Assembly (NCBI RefSeq): GCF_946220915.1
Contig: NZ_CAMIHH010000058.1
Span: forward strand, 1-21,141
From: an uncultured Flavobacterium sp.
Lineage (GTDB): Bacteria > Bacteroidota > Bacteroidia > Flavobacteriales > Flavobacteriaceae
Length of the DNA: 21,141 nucleotides
Reading direction: 5' to 3'
Below, piece after piece: positions 1 through 8,282 of the stretch. Made by a program: the position numbers and the translations under genes. The notes below the pieces were generated by a model. It made no database searches, was not told where the DNA came from, and was given only the letters and a program-made list of their open reading frames with translations. How positions within the stretch are numbered: the first letter of the stretch is position 1; each line of letters starts with the position of its first letter.

Positions 1-21
1 ATATAAATGTGATGTAAATAT

Positions 22-51
22 AATAAAAACGCCCCACAATTGCGGGGCGTT
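22..51 (-). terminator. Rho-independent terminator of dnaK
   Basis: On the minus strand the arms AACGCCCC (44-51) and GGGGCGTT (28-35) form a perfect 8-bp stem around an 8-base loop. It is followed by the U-rich tract TTTTTATT (29-22). It lies about 50 bases past the dnaK stop codon and faces the right way, so dnaK is probably transcribed alone. Confidence 0.85.
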
Positions 52-98
52 CTCTATCATCTAAAAGTCTATTAGCTTTATCTAAAAATCTAATGTCC

Positions 99-1991
99 TT
101 ATTTCACTTCCTCAAAGTCAACATCCTGAACGTTGTCGCCTTCGGCCTGGCCATTGTCCGGCTGTGCCTGTGCGCCGCCCTGCCCTGCATCGCCCTGCTT
201 GTACATTTCCTCAGAAGCATTTTTCCATGCTTCGTTGATCCTGTCAAGTGCAGGCTGAATAAGTGCTGCATCTTTAGCCTCATAAGCCATTTTCAGTTCG
301 GTAAGCGCCATGCCAATGGCATCTTTGTTACCTTGTGACAGCTTATCGCCAAACTCTGTCAGCTGCTTTTCCGTCTGGAAAATCATGGCATCGGCCTCAT
401 TAAGTTTTTCAACCCTTTCACGTGTCGCCTTGTCAGCATCGGCATTTGCCTCAGCCTCTTTACGCATCCTGTCGATCTCTTCCTGAGTAAGGCCTGAAGA
501 AGCTTCGATGCGGATGTCGTGCGACTTGCCGGTACCTTTATCGGTAGCTGATACCTTGATGATACCGTTGGCATCGATATCAAACGTTACCTCAATTTGC
601 GGGATTCCCCTTTGTGCAGGTGGAATTCCGTCAAGGTGGAAACGGCCTATGGTTTTATTGTCGGTAGCCATTGGCCTTTCGCCTTGTAGTACATGGATCT
701 CAACAGACGGCTGGTTGTCAGCAGCGGTTGAGAATACCTGCGACTTTTTAGTAGGGATCGTAGTGTTCGACTCGATAAGCTTTGTCAAAACGCCGCCCAT
801 GGTTTCGATACCAAGGGAAAGCGGGGTAACGTCAAGAAGCAATACGTCTTTCACGTCGCCTGACAGTACGCCACCCTGGATAGCTGCGCCGATGGCCACA
901 ACCTCATCCGGGTTAACGCCTTTTGAAGGTTTTTTGCCGAAGAACTTTTCTACTTCTTCCTGTATCCTCGGGATGCGCGTAGAACCACCTACAAGGATTA
1001 CCTCATCAATGTCTGATTTTGAAAGTCCTGCATCTTTAAGCGCTTTTGCCACAGGTTCCATCGAACGCCTTACAAGTTCGTCTGCAAGCTGCTCAAATTT
1101 AGCCCTTGTAAGCGTTTTTACCAAGTGCTTAGGGCCCGAAGCCGTAGCGGTAACATAAGGCAGGTTGATCTCTGTCTGCGATGAGGCAGAAAGCTCAATC
1201 TTCGCTTTTTCAGCAGCTTCCTTTAAACGCTGCAGCGCCATTGGGTCTTTACGAAGGTCAACGCCTTCTTCGCTGTTGAATTCATTGGCAAGCCAGTCGA
1301 TGATCACCTGGTCAAAGTCGTCACCACCCAGGTGCGTGTCACCATTTGTAGAAAGCACTTCGAACACGCCATCACCCAATTCAAGGATCGAGATGTCGAA
1401 AGTACCGCCACCAAGGTCATAAACCGCAATCTTCTGGTCCTGGCCTGCTTTGTCAAGCCCGTAGGCAAGGGCAGCAGCAGTAGGCTCATTGATGATCCTC
1501 CTTACCTTAAGGCCCGCAATCTCGCCCGCCTCTTTCGTCGCCTGGCGCTGTGCATCGTTAAAGTAGGCCGGTACCGTAATAACTGCTTCGGTAACTGTTG
1601 TGCCAAGGTAGTCCTCAGCTGTTTTTTTCATTTTCTGCAATGTCATGGCAGAAAGTTCCTGTGGCGTGTACAGGCGGCCGTCGATGTCTACACGTGGAGT
1701 GTCGTTATCACCCTTAGCCACATGGTAGGCTACATTTGATGCTTCTTTAGAGCTTTCCGAGTACTTGTTACCCATAAAACGCTTGATCGAAGCTATTGTT
1801 TTTGTCGGATTGGTTACTGCCTGCCTTTTAGCCGGGTCACCAACCTTGATCTCCCCACCTTCAACAAATGCAATTACTGACGGGGTTGTCCTTTTACCTT
1901 CAGCATTAGGTATAACTACCGGCTCGTTACCTTCCATTACGGCAACACATGAGTTCGTAGTACCTAAGTCAATTCCGATTATCTTACTCAT
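99..1991 (-). CDS. dnaK: Molecular chaperone DnaK (Hsp70)
   Basis: Cytoplasmic ATP-dependent Hsp70 chaperone that binds exposed hydrophobic segments of unfolded proteins, working with DnaJ and GrpE in this family. The 630-residue product has the full-length layout. The nucleotide-binding domain spans about 1-383, with the phosphate-1 loop IGIDLGTTNS (5-14), phosphate-2 loop DLGGGTFD (192-199, Thr197) and adenosine motif GGSTRIP (335-341). The interdomain linker DVLLLD is at 382-387, the beta substrate-binding domain at about 388-502 and a helical lid to about 600. A Gln/Gly-rich tail ends in the acidic motif DVDFEEVK. The ATG start is fixed by the conserved MSKIIGIDLG beginning. No dnaJ or grpE is adjacent. 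A sigma-54-type promoter lies about 60 bp upstream, and a strong terminator follows. Confidence 0.99.
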   Translation of the reverse strand: MSKIIGIDLGTTNSCVAVMEGNEPVVIPNAEGKRTTPSVIAFVEGGEIKVGDPAKRQAVTNPTKTIASIKRFMGNKYSESSKEASNVAYHVAKGDNDTPRVDIDGRLYTPQELSAMTLQKMKKTAEDYLGTTVTEAVITVPAYFNDAQRQATKEAGEIAGLKVRRIINEPTAAALAYGLDKAGQDQKIAVYDLGGGTFDISILELGDGVFEVLSTNGDTHLGGDDFDQVIIDWLANEFNSEEGVDLRKDPMALQRLKEAAEKAKIELSASSQTEINLPYVTATASGPKHLVKTLTRAKFEQLADELVRRSMEPVAKALKDAGLSKSDIDEVILVGGSTRIPRIQEEVEKFFGKKPSKGVNPDEVVAIGAAIQGGVLSGDVKDVLLLDVTPLSLGIETMGGVLTKLIESNTTIPTKKSQVFSTAADNQPSVEIHVLQGERPMATDNKTIGRFHLDGIPPAQRGIPQIEVTFDIDANGIIKVSATDKGTGKSHDIRIEASSGLTQEEIDRMRKEAEANADADKATRERVEKLNEADAMIFQTEKQLTEFGDKLSQGNKDAIGMALTELKMAYEAKDAALIQPALDRINEAWKNASEEMYKQGDAGQGGAQAQPDNGQAEGDNVQDVDFEEVK

Positions 1992-2049
1992 ATTATTCGT
2001 TTTTATTTTTGTTTTGATTCTTTGTTTGTTAAACCTTGCCTGTCAAATG

Positions 2050-2064
2050 GCAATCATTGTGCCA
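2050..2064 (-). promoter_or_regulatory. Sigma-54 (RpoN) -24/-12 promoter candidate of dnaK
   Basis: Read on the minus strand the sequence is TGGCAC-AATGA-TTGC. It matches the sigma-54 consensus TGGCAC-N5-TTGC at every defined base, with the GG and GC pairs exactly 12 bp apart. It would start transcription near 2038 and give a leader of about 47 A-rich bases before the dnaK ATG at 1991. The segment is also part of a short palindrome, TGGCA-N7-TGCCA (2048-2064), so an operator is the alternative reading. No CIRCE element (the HrcA site) and no convincing TAnnTTTG element is seen here. Confidence 0.6.
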
Positions 2065-2073
2065 AGGCTGTAA

Positions 2074-2100
2074 TGACATAATCATTATGACAATATGACA
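2074..2100 (-). promoter_or_regulatory. Cluster of TGTCA repeats upstream of the dnaK promoter
   Basis: On the minus strand TGTCA occurs three times (2100-2096, 2092-2088, 2078-2074). The last two flank the perfect palindrome CATAAT-G-ATTATG (2089-2077), and TGTCATAATGATTATGTCA reads as a nearly symmetric 19-mer. The cluster ends about 10 bp upstream of the -24 element. It is a plausible binding site for a regulator of dnaK, or of the divergent kinase gene, but the protein is unknown. For a sigma-54 activator site it lies unusually close to the promoter. Confidence 0.35.
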
Positions 2101-2242
2101 CGAATTCACATTTTAACTATTTATGTAATATTTAGATAAATTATTCATAAAATGTTATAATCATCTAAAATTTAATGTATATCGAAGGGAGATGATTACA
2201 TTCGCATATTAAACAACTGTTAATTTCAGATTGAAAAATCTC

Positions 2243-4141
2243 ATGCCTGCGCTCAAAAGGAAATACAGGGATTTTATATTGCTTGCCTCACTGTCTGTAA
2301 TAGTATTGGGAGCATATGTGCTGGCCTATGGTCTTTTACTTACAAACGGTGTGATGGATGCCGAATCCCTGGGTAGCCTGCCCATGGCTACCGATAGTGC
2401 AGGCTGTTTCATACTGGCAGGCTTTTCATTAGGATGCCTGCTGATTCGCACAAAGAACGGCGCGTGGTGCATCATTTCTAAAATCTGCTGCCTCCTGGTA
2501 ATAGTATGGTGTTCGCTACTGCTGGTACGCGATTTTAGCAGCATCCGCATTCCTGTTGTTTTTGGCATGTCACCACAAACCGGATTGTGTTTCCTGCTAT
2601 TATCCCTGGCCATTTTTTCCATACGGGTAAAAAAGTGCCGGTATTTTGTACAATGCCTGCTGCATATCGTTACTGTAACTTCATCAATTGTACTGGTGGG
2701 GCATATCCTGAACATCCCCGAATTTTATAAATTTACGTTTATCCCAATGGCAATTTACACAGCCATTGGCTTGGTAATGATGTCTGTTGCCGCTTCGCTG
2801 GTAAACCCCCGTATTGGCATAACCGGCCTCTTTACGGGCAACCTCATAGGCAACCTCATGGCTCGCAACCTGTTCTTTAAAATGCTGATCGCCATACTCA
2901 TACTTGGCTTTTTCCGTATTTTCGCACACCGGCAGCACTGGGTAAGCGTAGAATTGGGCAGTGCACTGGTTATCGTGATATTTGTACTCATATCACTGGC
3001 CCTGATATGGAGGACTTCGCACAGCATCAACAAGATCGATGTTAAAAGGAAGATAGCGATAGAAAACTTTACGATGGCAGTTCAGGCTGCTCCCTATGCT
3101 CTTATAATTTCTGACAGGGATGGCATTATAAAAGTTGTGAATGAACATGCAAAATTACTTTACGGGTACAAAAAAGAAGAGCTCATTGATAAGAACCTAA
3201 AAATAATCGTCCCCGAAATGCTGCAGCCCGCTTATGACACACGGAGGGACAGTTTTTTTTCAGAACCTGCCACATTAAAGTTTGGACACAATGAAGAAGT
3301 GCTGGCAAAAAGGAAGGACGGTACTGTTTTTCCAATCGAATTTACAATGACCCCGGTAAAGACCAGTACGGAGATGTATGTACTGGCCACCATTACCGAT
3401 GTTACACAGCGAAAAAACCAGGAAGATATCATAAAAAAACAGCTCATTGAACTTCAGGTGAAAAATGAGGAGCTTGAGCAATTCAACTATATTTCATCGC
3501 ATGACCTGCAGGAACCGCTGCGAACCGTATCCAATTATATCCAGATGATCGGGGAAGATTACACTCACCAGATTGAAGGCGAAATAAAAGAGCACCTCAA
3601 TGTAATTGCATCAGCTGTCGACCGGATGAGCCATGTAGTAAAGTCGCTGCTTAACTTCGGGAAGCTGGGAAGGAAAAAAAAGCTGGTGCTTACCAATTGT
3701 AATGAACTTGTGGGCGATGTGATAACCGACCTGAGTTCACTGATCAAAAATACTGATGCCCAAATTGTTGTCCAGAAAGACCTGCCCTATTTTTATGCCT
3801 ACGAAACAGAGCTTCGGCAGTTGTTCCAAAACCTGGTCAACAATGCCATAAAGTTCCGGGAAGATGATGTGCGGCCCGAAATAAAAATCGGCTGCCATGA
3901 TGCCGATAGCTGTTATGAGTTTTATGTTTCGGATAATGGCATTGGTATCGATTCCAGGCATTATGACAAGATTTTCCACATTTTTCACCGGCTTAACAAC
4001 GATGATCAGTACGAGGGGCATGGCATAGGCCTTGCCAATTGTAAGAAAATTGCCGAAATGCACGGCGGGCAGATATGGGTAGAATCGACCCCCGGCAAAG
4101 GAAGCACCTTTAAATTTACCATTTTTAAATTAAGGCCATGA
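2243..4141 (+). CDS. Membrane-bound PAS sensor histidine kinase
   Basis: Sensor kinase that autophosphorylates a histidine and should pass the phosphate to the receiver encoded next. With the ATG at 2243 it has 632 residues. About eight hydrophobic segments lie within residues 12-256 (12-33, 53-68, 76-95, 113-128, 134-156, 166-186, 210-228, 237-256) and may themselves be the sensor. A PAS/PAC domain follows at about 274-391. The dimerization domain has the phospho-acceptor His420 in SSHDLQEPLR, as in phytochrome-like kinases. The ATPase domain shows the N box (Asn534), G1 DNGIG (564-568) and G2 GHGIGL (592-597). A TTG at 2231 would add four residues; ATG is preferred because an A-rich leader precedes it. 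The stimulus cannot be read from the sequence. Confidence 0.93.
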   Translation: MPALKRKYRDFILLASLSVIVLGAYVLAYGLLLTNGVMDAESLGSLPMATDSAGCFILAGFSLGCLLIRTKNGAWCIISKICCLLVIVWCSLLLVRDFSSIRIPVVFGMSPQTGLCFLLLSLAIFSIRVKKCRYFVQCLLHIVTVTSSIVLVGHILNIPEFYKFTFIPMAIYTAIGLVMMSVAASLVNPRIGITGLFTGNLIGNLMARNLFFKMLIAILILGFFRIFAHRQHWVSVELGSALVIVIFVLISLALIWRTSHSINKIDVKRKIAIENFTMAVQAAPYALIISDRDGIIKVVNEHAKLLYGYKKEELIDKNLKIIVPEMLQPAYDTRRDSFFSEPATLKFGHNEEVLAKRKDGTVFPIEFTMTPVKTSTEMYVLATITDVTQRKNQEDIIKKQLIELQVKNEELEQFNYISSHDLQEPLRTVSNYIQMIGEDYTHQIEGEIKEHLNVIASAVDRMSHVVKSLLNFGKLGRKKKLVLTNCNELVGDVITDLSSLIKNTDAQIVVQKDLPYFYAYETELRQLFQNLVNNAIKFREDDVRPEIKIGCHDADSCYEFYVSDNGIGIDSRHYDKIFHIFHRLNNDDQYEGHGIGLANCKKIAEMHGGQIWVESTPGKGSTFKFTIFKLRP

Positions 4142-4536
4142 CAGGTAGCGTAGCATGCATCATGCTAATTGATGACAATAAAACCGATAATTTTTTCCAC
4201 GAGAGGGTAATCCGGAAAAATGAGGCCTCGCAAACGGTTGTGGCTATGGCATCGGCCTATGAAGCCCTCGCCTTCCTGCAATCCGGTAAAACCCTGCCAG
4301 ACATTATTTTCCTCGATGTAAATATGCCCGGCATGGGCGGTTATGATTTTATTGCCCAATACAAAGCGCTTGGCCTGGCAAAGAAATGCCTGATCGTAAT
4401 AATGACGAGCGACTATGCCGATCCGGAAGAGGAAGCCCTTGAGGCAGCCAAAGGAATTTTTGCCGACTTCCGTCCAAAACCACTTACCCGCGAAAGCCTC
4501 GGGTCAGTACTGGAAAAATACAACACGCACCCCTAA
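4138..4536 (+). CDS. Single-domain response regulator (CheY/Rcp-like receiver)
   Basis: A 132-residue protein that is only a receiver domain. The acidic pocket is Asp12-Asp13, the phospho-acceptor Asp60 lies in FLDVNMPG, the switch residue is Thr90 in IMTSD, and the conserved lysine is Lys114 in RPKPL. There is no DNA-binding or enzymatic output domain, so it should act by binding a partner or as a phosphorelay step. Its ATG overlaps the kinase stop codon (ATGA, 4138-4141), which implies translational coupling and a cognate pair, like the Cph1-Rcp1 type of arrangement. Only one base separates its stop codon from that of the convergent lipoprotein gene. Confidence 0.93.
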   Translation: MTGSVACIMLIDDNKTDNFFHERVIRKNEASQTVVAMASAYEALAFLQSGKTLPDIIFLDVNMPGMGGYDFIAQYKALGLAKKCLIVIMTSDYADPEEEALEAAKGIFADFRPKPLTRESLGSVLEKYNTHP

Positions 4537-4537
4537 A

Positions 4538-5524
4538 TCATTCAAAATATTCAAATGCATCTATGATGTCAAGGTATACACCATCAAAACCTGCATTGGT
4601 AATTTTTGTGAGGTACGAATCGCTCTCTCCATAAATGAGCGCCTGCCAGTCGGCATTCCAGTATTTTACCTTGAAGTTGCCCGGCCAGTTAGGATTTTCG
4701 GCAGCTACCCAGGATGGCCTGTCGCTATTCCAGCTATTTTGCCAGTAATAGCGGTAATCTTCGGCCTCGCCTATCGACATGTAACAAATCACAAGCCTCT
4801 TGCCGCCATTCGCCTTACTGCGCAGCTGGTTCACTTCTGCGGCGGTAAAAGCCTCATCGCCCACGAACAGGTCCATGATCACTACATCATAATTGGTAGC
4901 CGTAACCGCATCTATGAACTGCTGCTTGGTATTGAAGTTTACCGGATTAATAAAAAAGATATGGTTCTTCGCCTGTGCCAGTGACGTGATCACATCCGCA
5001 TTGGCATTGTGGGGGGCGCTATCTGGAATAAGGGTCAGGTTACGGTCTTCCGCAGCATACGAAATATATCCTGCCGTTTGGTTCTTTGCATACGAATCAG
5101 CAACCTTATCTTCCGACCAGCAGTAATCCGTCACTAATATTTTCTTCCCTGCATTTTTAGACACGTCGAGGAAACTGCGCAGGTAGCTTGTGGTGCCTAC
5201 GGGGGTTGCTACATTATCATCGTCGTAACCGTAAAATAGGTCTTCCTGCCCATTGCCGTCTATGGCAGCCAGGTAAGCTGTGGCCGGTGCACCGCCCTGC
5301 TCGCCATTTACCGTTACCAGCTCAATGCCGTTTTGCGGAATTACTGCAAAGTTGGGATTTACCGCTTTTGCCGCCTGGCTTATGCCAATGACAAAGTCGC
5401 GCATGTCCTGCTTGTAGTCGCGGGCTTCACTATTGTTGTTTCCATTACCGGAATCGTCGTTGTTGCAGCCTGCCAGCACGAGCAGCAGGAGGCCTGATAG
5501 GAATCTATTCATCATTAGGGACAT
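4538..5524 (-). CDS. Putative surface lipoprotein, TM1410/MJ1477 (GH114-like) glycosidase family
   Basis: A 328-residue protein with a lipoprotein signal peptide and lipobox LAGC (Cys20). The following NNDD-rich stretch resembles the acidic export signal that sends Bacteroidota lipoproteins to the cell surface. The rest resembles the TM1410/MJ1477 putative glycoside hydrolase family, related to endo-alpha-1,4-polygalactosaminidase. Recognisable pieces are VICYMSIGEAEDYRYYW (245-261) and GFDGVYLDIIDAFEYFE (312-328), which carry the acidic residues typical of a TIM-barrel active site (for example Glu253 and Asp319). The substrate is unknown; an amino-sugar polymer is only a family-based guess. 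In-frame ATGs at residues 4 and 5 are alternative starts. It lies 190 bp after the M14 gene on the same strand, with no clear terminator between them. Confidence 0.85.
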   Translation of the reverse strand: MSLMMNRFLSGLLLLVLAGCNNDDSGNGNNNSEARDYKQDMRDFVIGISQAAKAVNPNFAVIPQNGIELVTVNGEQGGAPATAYLAAIDGNGQEDLFYGYDDDNVATPVGTTSYLRSFLDVSKNAGKKILVTDYCWSEDKVADSYAKNQTAGYISYAAEDRNLTLIPDSAPHNANADVITSLAQAKNHIFFINPVNFNTKQQFIDAVTATNYDVVIMDLFVGDEAFTAAEVNQLRSKANGGKRLVICYMSIGEAEDYRYYWQNSWNSDRPSWVAAENPNWPGNFKVKYWNADWQALIYGESDSYLTKITNAGFDGVYLDIIDAFEYFE

Positions 5525-5714
5525 TTTTTAAGCTAACGGTGGTATTTGGGGTTTTATTGCAGAATTTAACCACATAGATACACAGTCGCAATAACTTAAA
5601 GTTTCTGATAGCGATACAATTATACAAAGCCAAACTGAAGCTTCAATTGCTGTGCAACTATCTATCCTTTATGCGCTTCAAAAGCTATGCATCTACGTAG
5701 ATATATAAAAATGC

Positions 5715-8213
5715 TCAGTTCACCAAAAACAAAGCGTTACTAAACAGCAGGTTGCCGTTTTCCCAAAACCCACGAAACAATGGGTTATCTATCATATAGA
5801 TCACCTGGCCCCTGCCCTTTTGCTCCACCGCAAAGGTTACCGTGTTTTCCAGTTTCTTTTTGAGGCTGCGGCCAATGAACCCAAAATTCCTGTAACCCGC
5901 CGGAACATAGGCCACATTCCAGACATTTTTAAGCAGCTGATAGCGGCTGTCGGAAGTTTTAAGGCTAAAATACCTCTCTCCCAAACCGTAGGAAAGTGGG
6001 TGTGTTTTATCCAGTACATTCTCTACAATCGCTCCCGGCACCGATGCAGAAATGGCACGCCTTTCGGCATTCTGGTAATCATAATAGCGGGCTTTGAGGG
6101 TTTCCTCATTGGCCTCGTCGCTTTCCTTATCTTTTGCTTCTCCCGTTGCATATCGTGTAAGGCCATAGCCCGGCCTGTCTTCGAAAATGCCCAATGCTCC
6201 TCCGATGGCTATAATCTTTCCGCCATCATTTACAAAATTGTCGAGAGTTGTTTTCTGCCCATCACTGAGGTCATACCAGCCATCGGCAAATAGTATCGTA
6301 TTGAAATCGGACAGCTTAACCCGCCCGAAATTTTGCATATCTACGATAGTTACGGGGTAATCGATCATTTCATCCATATAAAACCATGCCTGACCAAAAT
6401 CGGTTGCGCTTACAGCATCCCCGGAAAAAAGCAGAACCTTTGGCACCTGCAAAAGCGGATATGACTCCCCGCCAAGGTCGCCTCCGCTCAGGGAAAATCC
6501 GCTTTCTATAATTTCATAGTCGGGCTTTTCCTGAAGCAGCGCATCCATGGTATTTTTAAAATCGCCCAACTGCGGGTTATCGCCCTTCAGCACCACCAGG
6601 TCGCCGGGGCTTACCTGTATGCCCCGGAATGCCGAGGCCTTTCTGGCCGATCGTACTTTTATATTGTTCCTGAAAAGCAGCGCCAGAGTTTTTGCCGATG
6701 CCCTGCCGTTCCACGGTACATAGTAGGCATACACCCTTTCGTATTCAAATTTCCCTTTATAAGATAACTGCGCTTTGGTCCGTATTGCAATGTCCCTTTT
6801 TAACGCGTAGCCTTCCACACCATAGGCATAGGGCAGCGCCCATGCCGTAATGTCGTACGAAAGGCTATCGGTAAGCTTTGGTGCAGGCTCAAAAAGCACC
6901 TGTGTGAGTACCGACTTAGGCTGTACTGCCTTTATTATCATATCGTTCGGCTCTACGTTAAACTCTTTTTCCCTGTCCGTCTGGTAGTGATAGCCGGAGA
7001 GTTTCCTGCTTTCATCGGCGTAGGCAAACTGTATGTTGTTGCGTTTCAGCAATTGGGCAAGCTCTTCGTTTTTGCCGCTGTTTTTAATAATGTAAGTACG
7101 GTAATCTCCTTTCGGGTTGTCCCTGTTTTCGTTAAAATAGGCCCTGAAGTTGCGCACCAGCTTATCTTTTTGCCATGCGGCAGTCTCTACAGCGGTAAGC
7201 ACGGCGGTAGTGTGGTGGGTTATCCTGTCTTTTAGCGTTAGTATGCTTCCGTTACTCATGGTTACGGCCCTGCCTGCGCCAATGCCACCCTGCTCGTAGG
7301 TCATGCCTACTGCACCGTTAAAGCTTGGGTAAGTATCGCCATAGCTTGGATAAAAAAGGTCGAAGCGTTCGCGGGTATAGTAACTCCAGCCCCGGGCATC
7401 AAATTTCCGCGATGTCATTTCGCCTATTGCATTATGAAAATCCTTTTGCCCCTGCGTTATGAATTCGTGCATCGGCTCGGCAGCCGGCGGAAAAAAGTAG
7501 GGTTCGTTATACCCCATTTCGTGCACATCCACATGTACCATGGGCATCCATTCATTATACAGCACGATACGCTGTTGGGTTTCGGTTTGTGTTTGCCAGG
7601 CCCAGTCGCGGTTCAGGTCGTAGGCATAATGGTTCTGCCTGCCGCCTGGCCAGGGTTCCATGTGCTCACGGTCATAGCCATTTGGGTTGGGTTCCCTGCC
7701 CGAAATATCCCTGAGCCAGTTGCCATAGCGCGCATAGCCATCGGGATTTAGGCATGGGTCGAGTATGACTATGGTATTTTTAAGCCATTCTTTTGTTTCC
7801 GCATTGGCAGGATTAACCAGCTCATAGGCCACGCTCATGGCGCTCTCTGCGGCAGCGGGCTCATTGCCGTGTACATTAAAGCTGAGCCACACGATAGCCT
7901 TATCGCCCGTATTGCCCTGCTTTACTCCCATCCCGATCTTATCCAGGTGACTGGCCCTGATGCTCTCAATAACCTTAATATTTTCAGGTGTTGAAATGAT
8001 ATACGCATTCAGGCTCCGTTCCTGATTGGTATGCCCATACGGCTTATGGATGACCATGTCCGAATTTTGAACCATGTGGTTAAAATAGCTTTCCAACTGA
8101 TGGTAATAGCTTACCTGGTTACCGTAATTGGGCAGGAATTCGGAAGGGCTTTTAAGCTGGGCCTCCGCTGTGAGGCTGAAGAGGAAAATGAGGGCGAAAA
8201 AGAAATGCTTCAT
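5715..8213 (-). CDS. Secreted M14-family zinc carboxypeptidase with C-terminal Rossmann-like domain
   Basis: An 832-residue exported metallopeptidase expected to cleave peptides (or an amide-linked substrate) in the periplasm or outside the cell. A signal peptide covers about residues 1-18 (cleavage near AEAQ). The M14 zinc site is visible: HGNE gives His115 and Glu118, the third ligand is probably His231 in HVDVHEMG, and Glu307 in TYEQGG is the likely catalytic base. NPDG (156-159) and NRD (201-203) are further family motifs. Residues about 590-680 look like a class I glutamine-amidotransferase fold, but the expected nucleophile position reads IGGALG, without cysteine, so that part is probably structural. 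No T9SS tail is seen. An exact TAnnTTTG element lies just upstream. Confidence 0.92.
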   Translation of the reverse strand: MKHFFFALIFLFSLTAEAQLKSPSEFLPNYGNQVSYYHQLESYFNHMVQNSDMVIHKPYGHTNQERSLNAYIISTPENIKVIESIRASHLDKIGMGVKQGNTGDKAIVWLSFNVHGNEPAAAESAMSVAYELVNPANAETKEWLKNTIVILDPCLNPDGYARYGNWLRDISGREPNPNGYDREHMEPWPGGRQNHYAYDLNRDWAWQTQTETQQRIVLYNEWMPMVHVDVHEMGYNEPYFFPPAAEPMHEFITQGQKDFHNAIGEMTSRKFDARGWSYYTRERFDLFYPSYGDTYPSFNGAVGMTYEQGGIGAGRAVTMSNGSILTLKDRITHHTTAVLTAVETAAWQKDKLVRNFRAYFNENRDNPKGDYRTYIIKNSGKNEELAQLLKRNNIQFAYADESRKLSGYHYQTDREKEFNVEPNDMIIKAVQPKSVLTQVLFEPAPKLTDSLSYDITAWALPYAYGVEGYALKRDIAIRTKAQLSYKGKFEYERVYAYYVPWNGRASAKTLALLFRNNIKVRSARKASAFRGIQVSPGDLVVLKGDNPQLGDFKNTMDALLQEKPDYEIIESGFSLSGGDLGGESYPLLQVPKVLLFSGDAVSATDFGQAWFYMDEMIDYPVTIVDMQNFGRVKLSDFNTILFADGWYDLSDGQKTTLDNFVNDGGKIIAIGGALGIFEDRPGYGLTRYATGEAKDKESDEANEETLKARYYDYQNAERRAISASVPGAIVENVLDKTHPLSYGLGERYFSLKTSDSRYQLLKNVWNVAYVPAGYRNFGFIGRSLKKKLENTVTFAVEQKGRGQVIYMIDNPLFRGFWENGNLLFSNALFLVN

Positions 8214-8230
8214 AGGAAAATTTAAAAAAC

Positions 8231-8238
8231 CAAATGTA
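8231..8238 (-). promoter_or_regulatory. -7 promoter element (TAnnTTTG) of the M14 peptidase gene
   Basis: The minus strand reads TACATTTG, an exact match to the Bacteroidota -7 element, 17 bases before the ATG at 8213. No good TTTG lies 17-20 bp upstream, so only half of the promoter is supported. The leader would be roughly a dozen bases. Confidence 0.4.
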
Positions 8239-8282
8239 GGGATTTTACGGGAGTGATGATGACAGTGTAGAAATTACGTGAT

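Noticed and set aside
508..1158. 216-codon open frame antisense to dnaK
   Set aside because: It lies wholly inside dnaK, whose conserved domains are unmistakable; the frame is a shadow of dnaK codon use.
2192..2212. Tiny frame ATG-ATT-ACA-TTC-GCA-TAT-TAA after a purine-rich AAGGGAG, upstream of the kinase gene
   Set aside because: Only six codons. Bacteroidota rarely use Shine-Dalgarno sites and there is no other sign of translation or attenuation.
5689..5703. Palindrome ATCTACGTAGAT after the M14 gene as a terminator
   Set aside because: No U tract follows on the minus strand and the stem is short with no loop.
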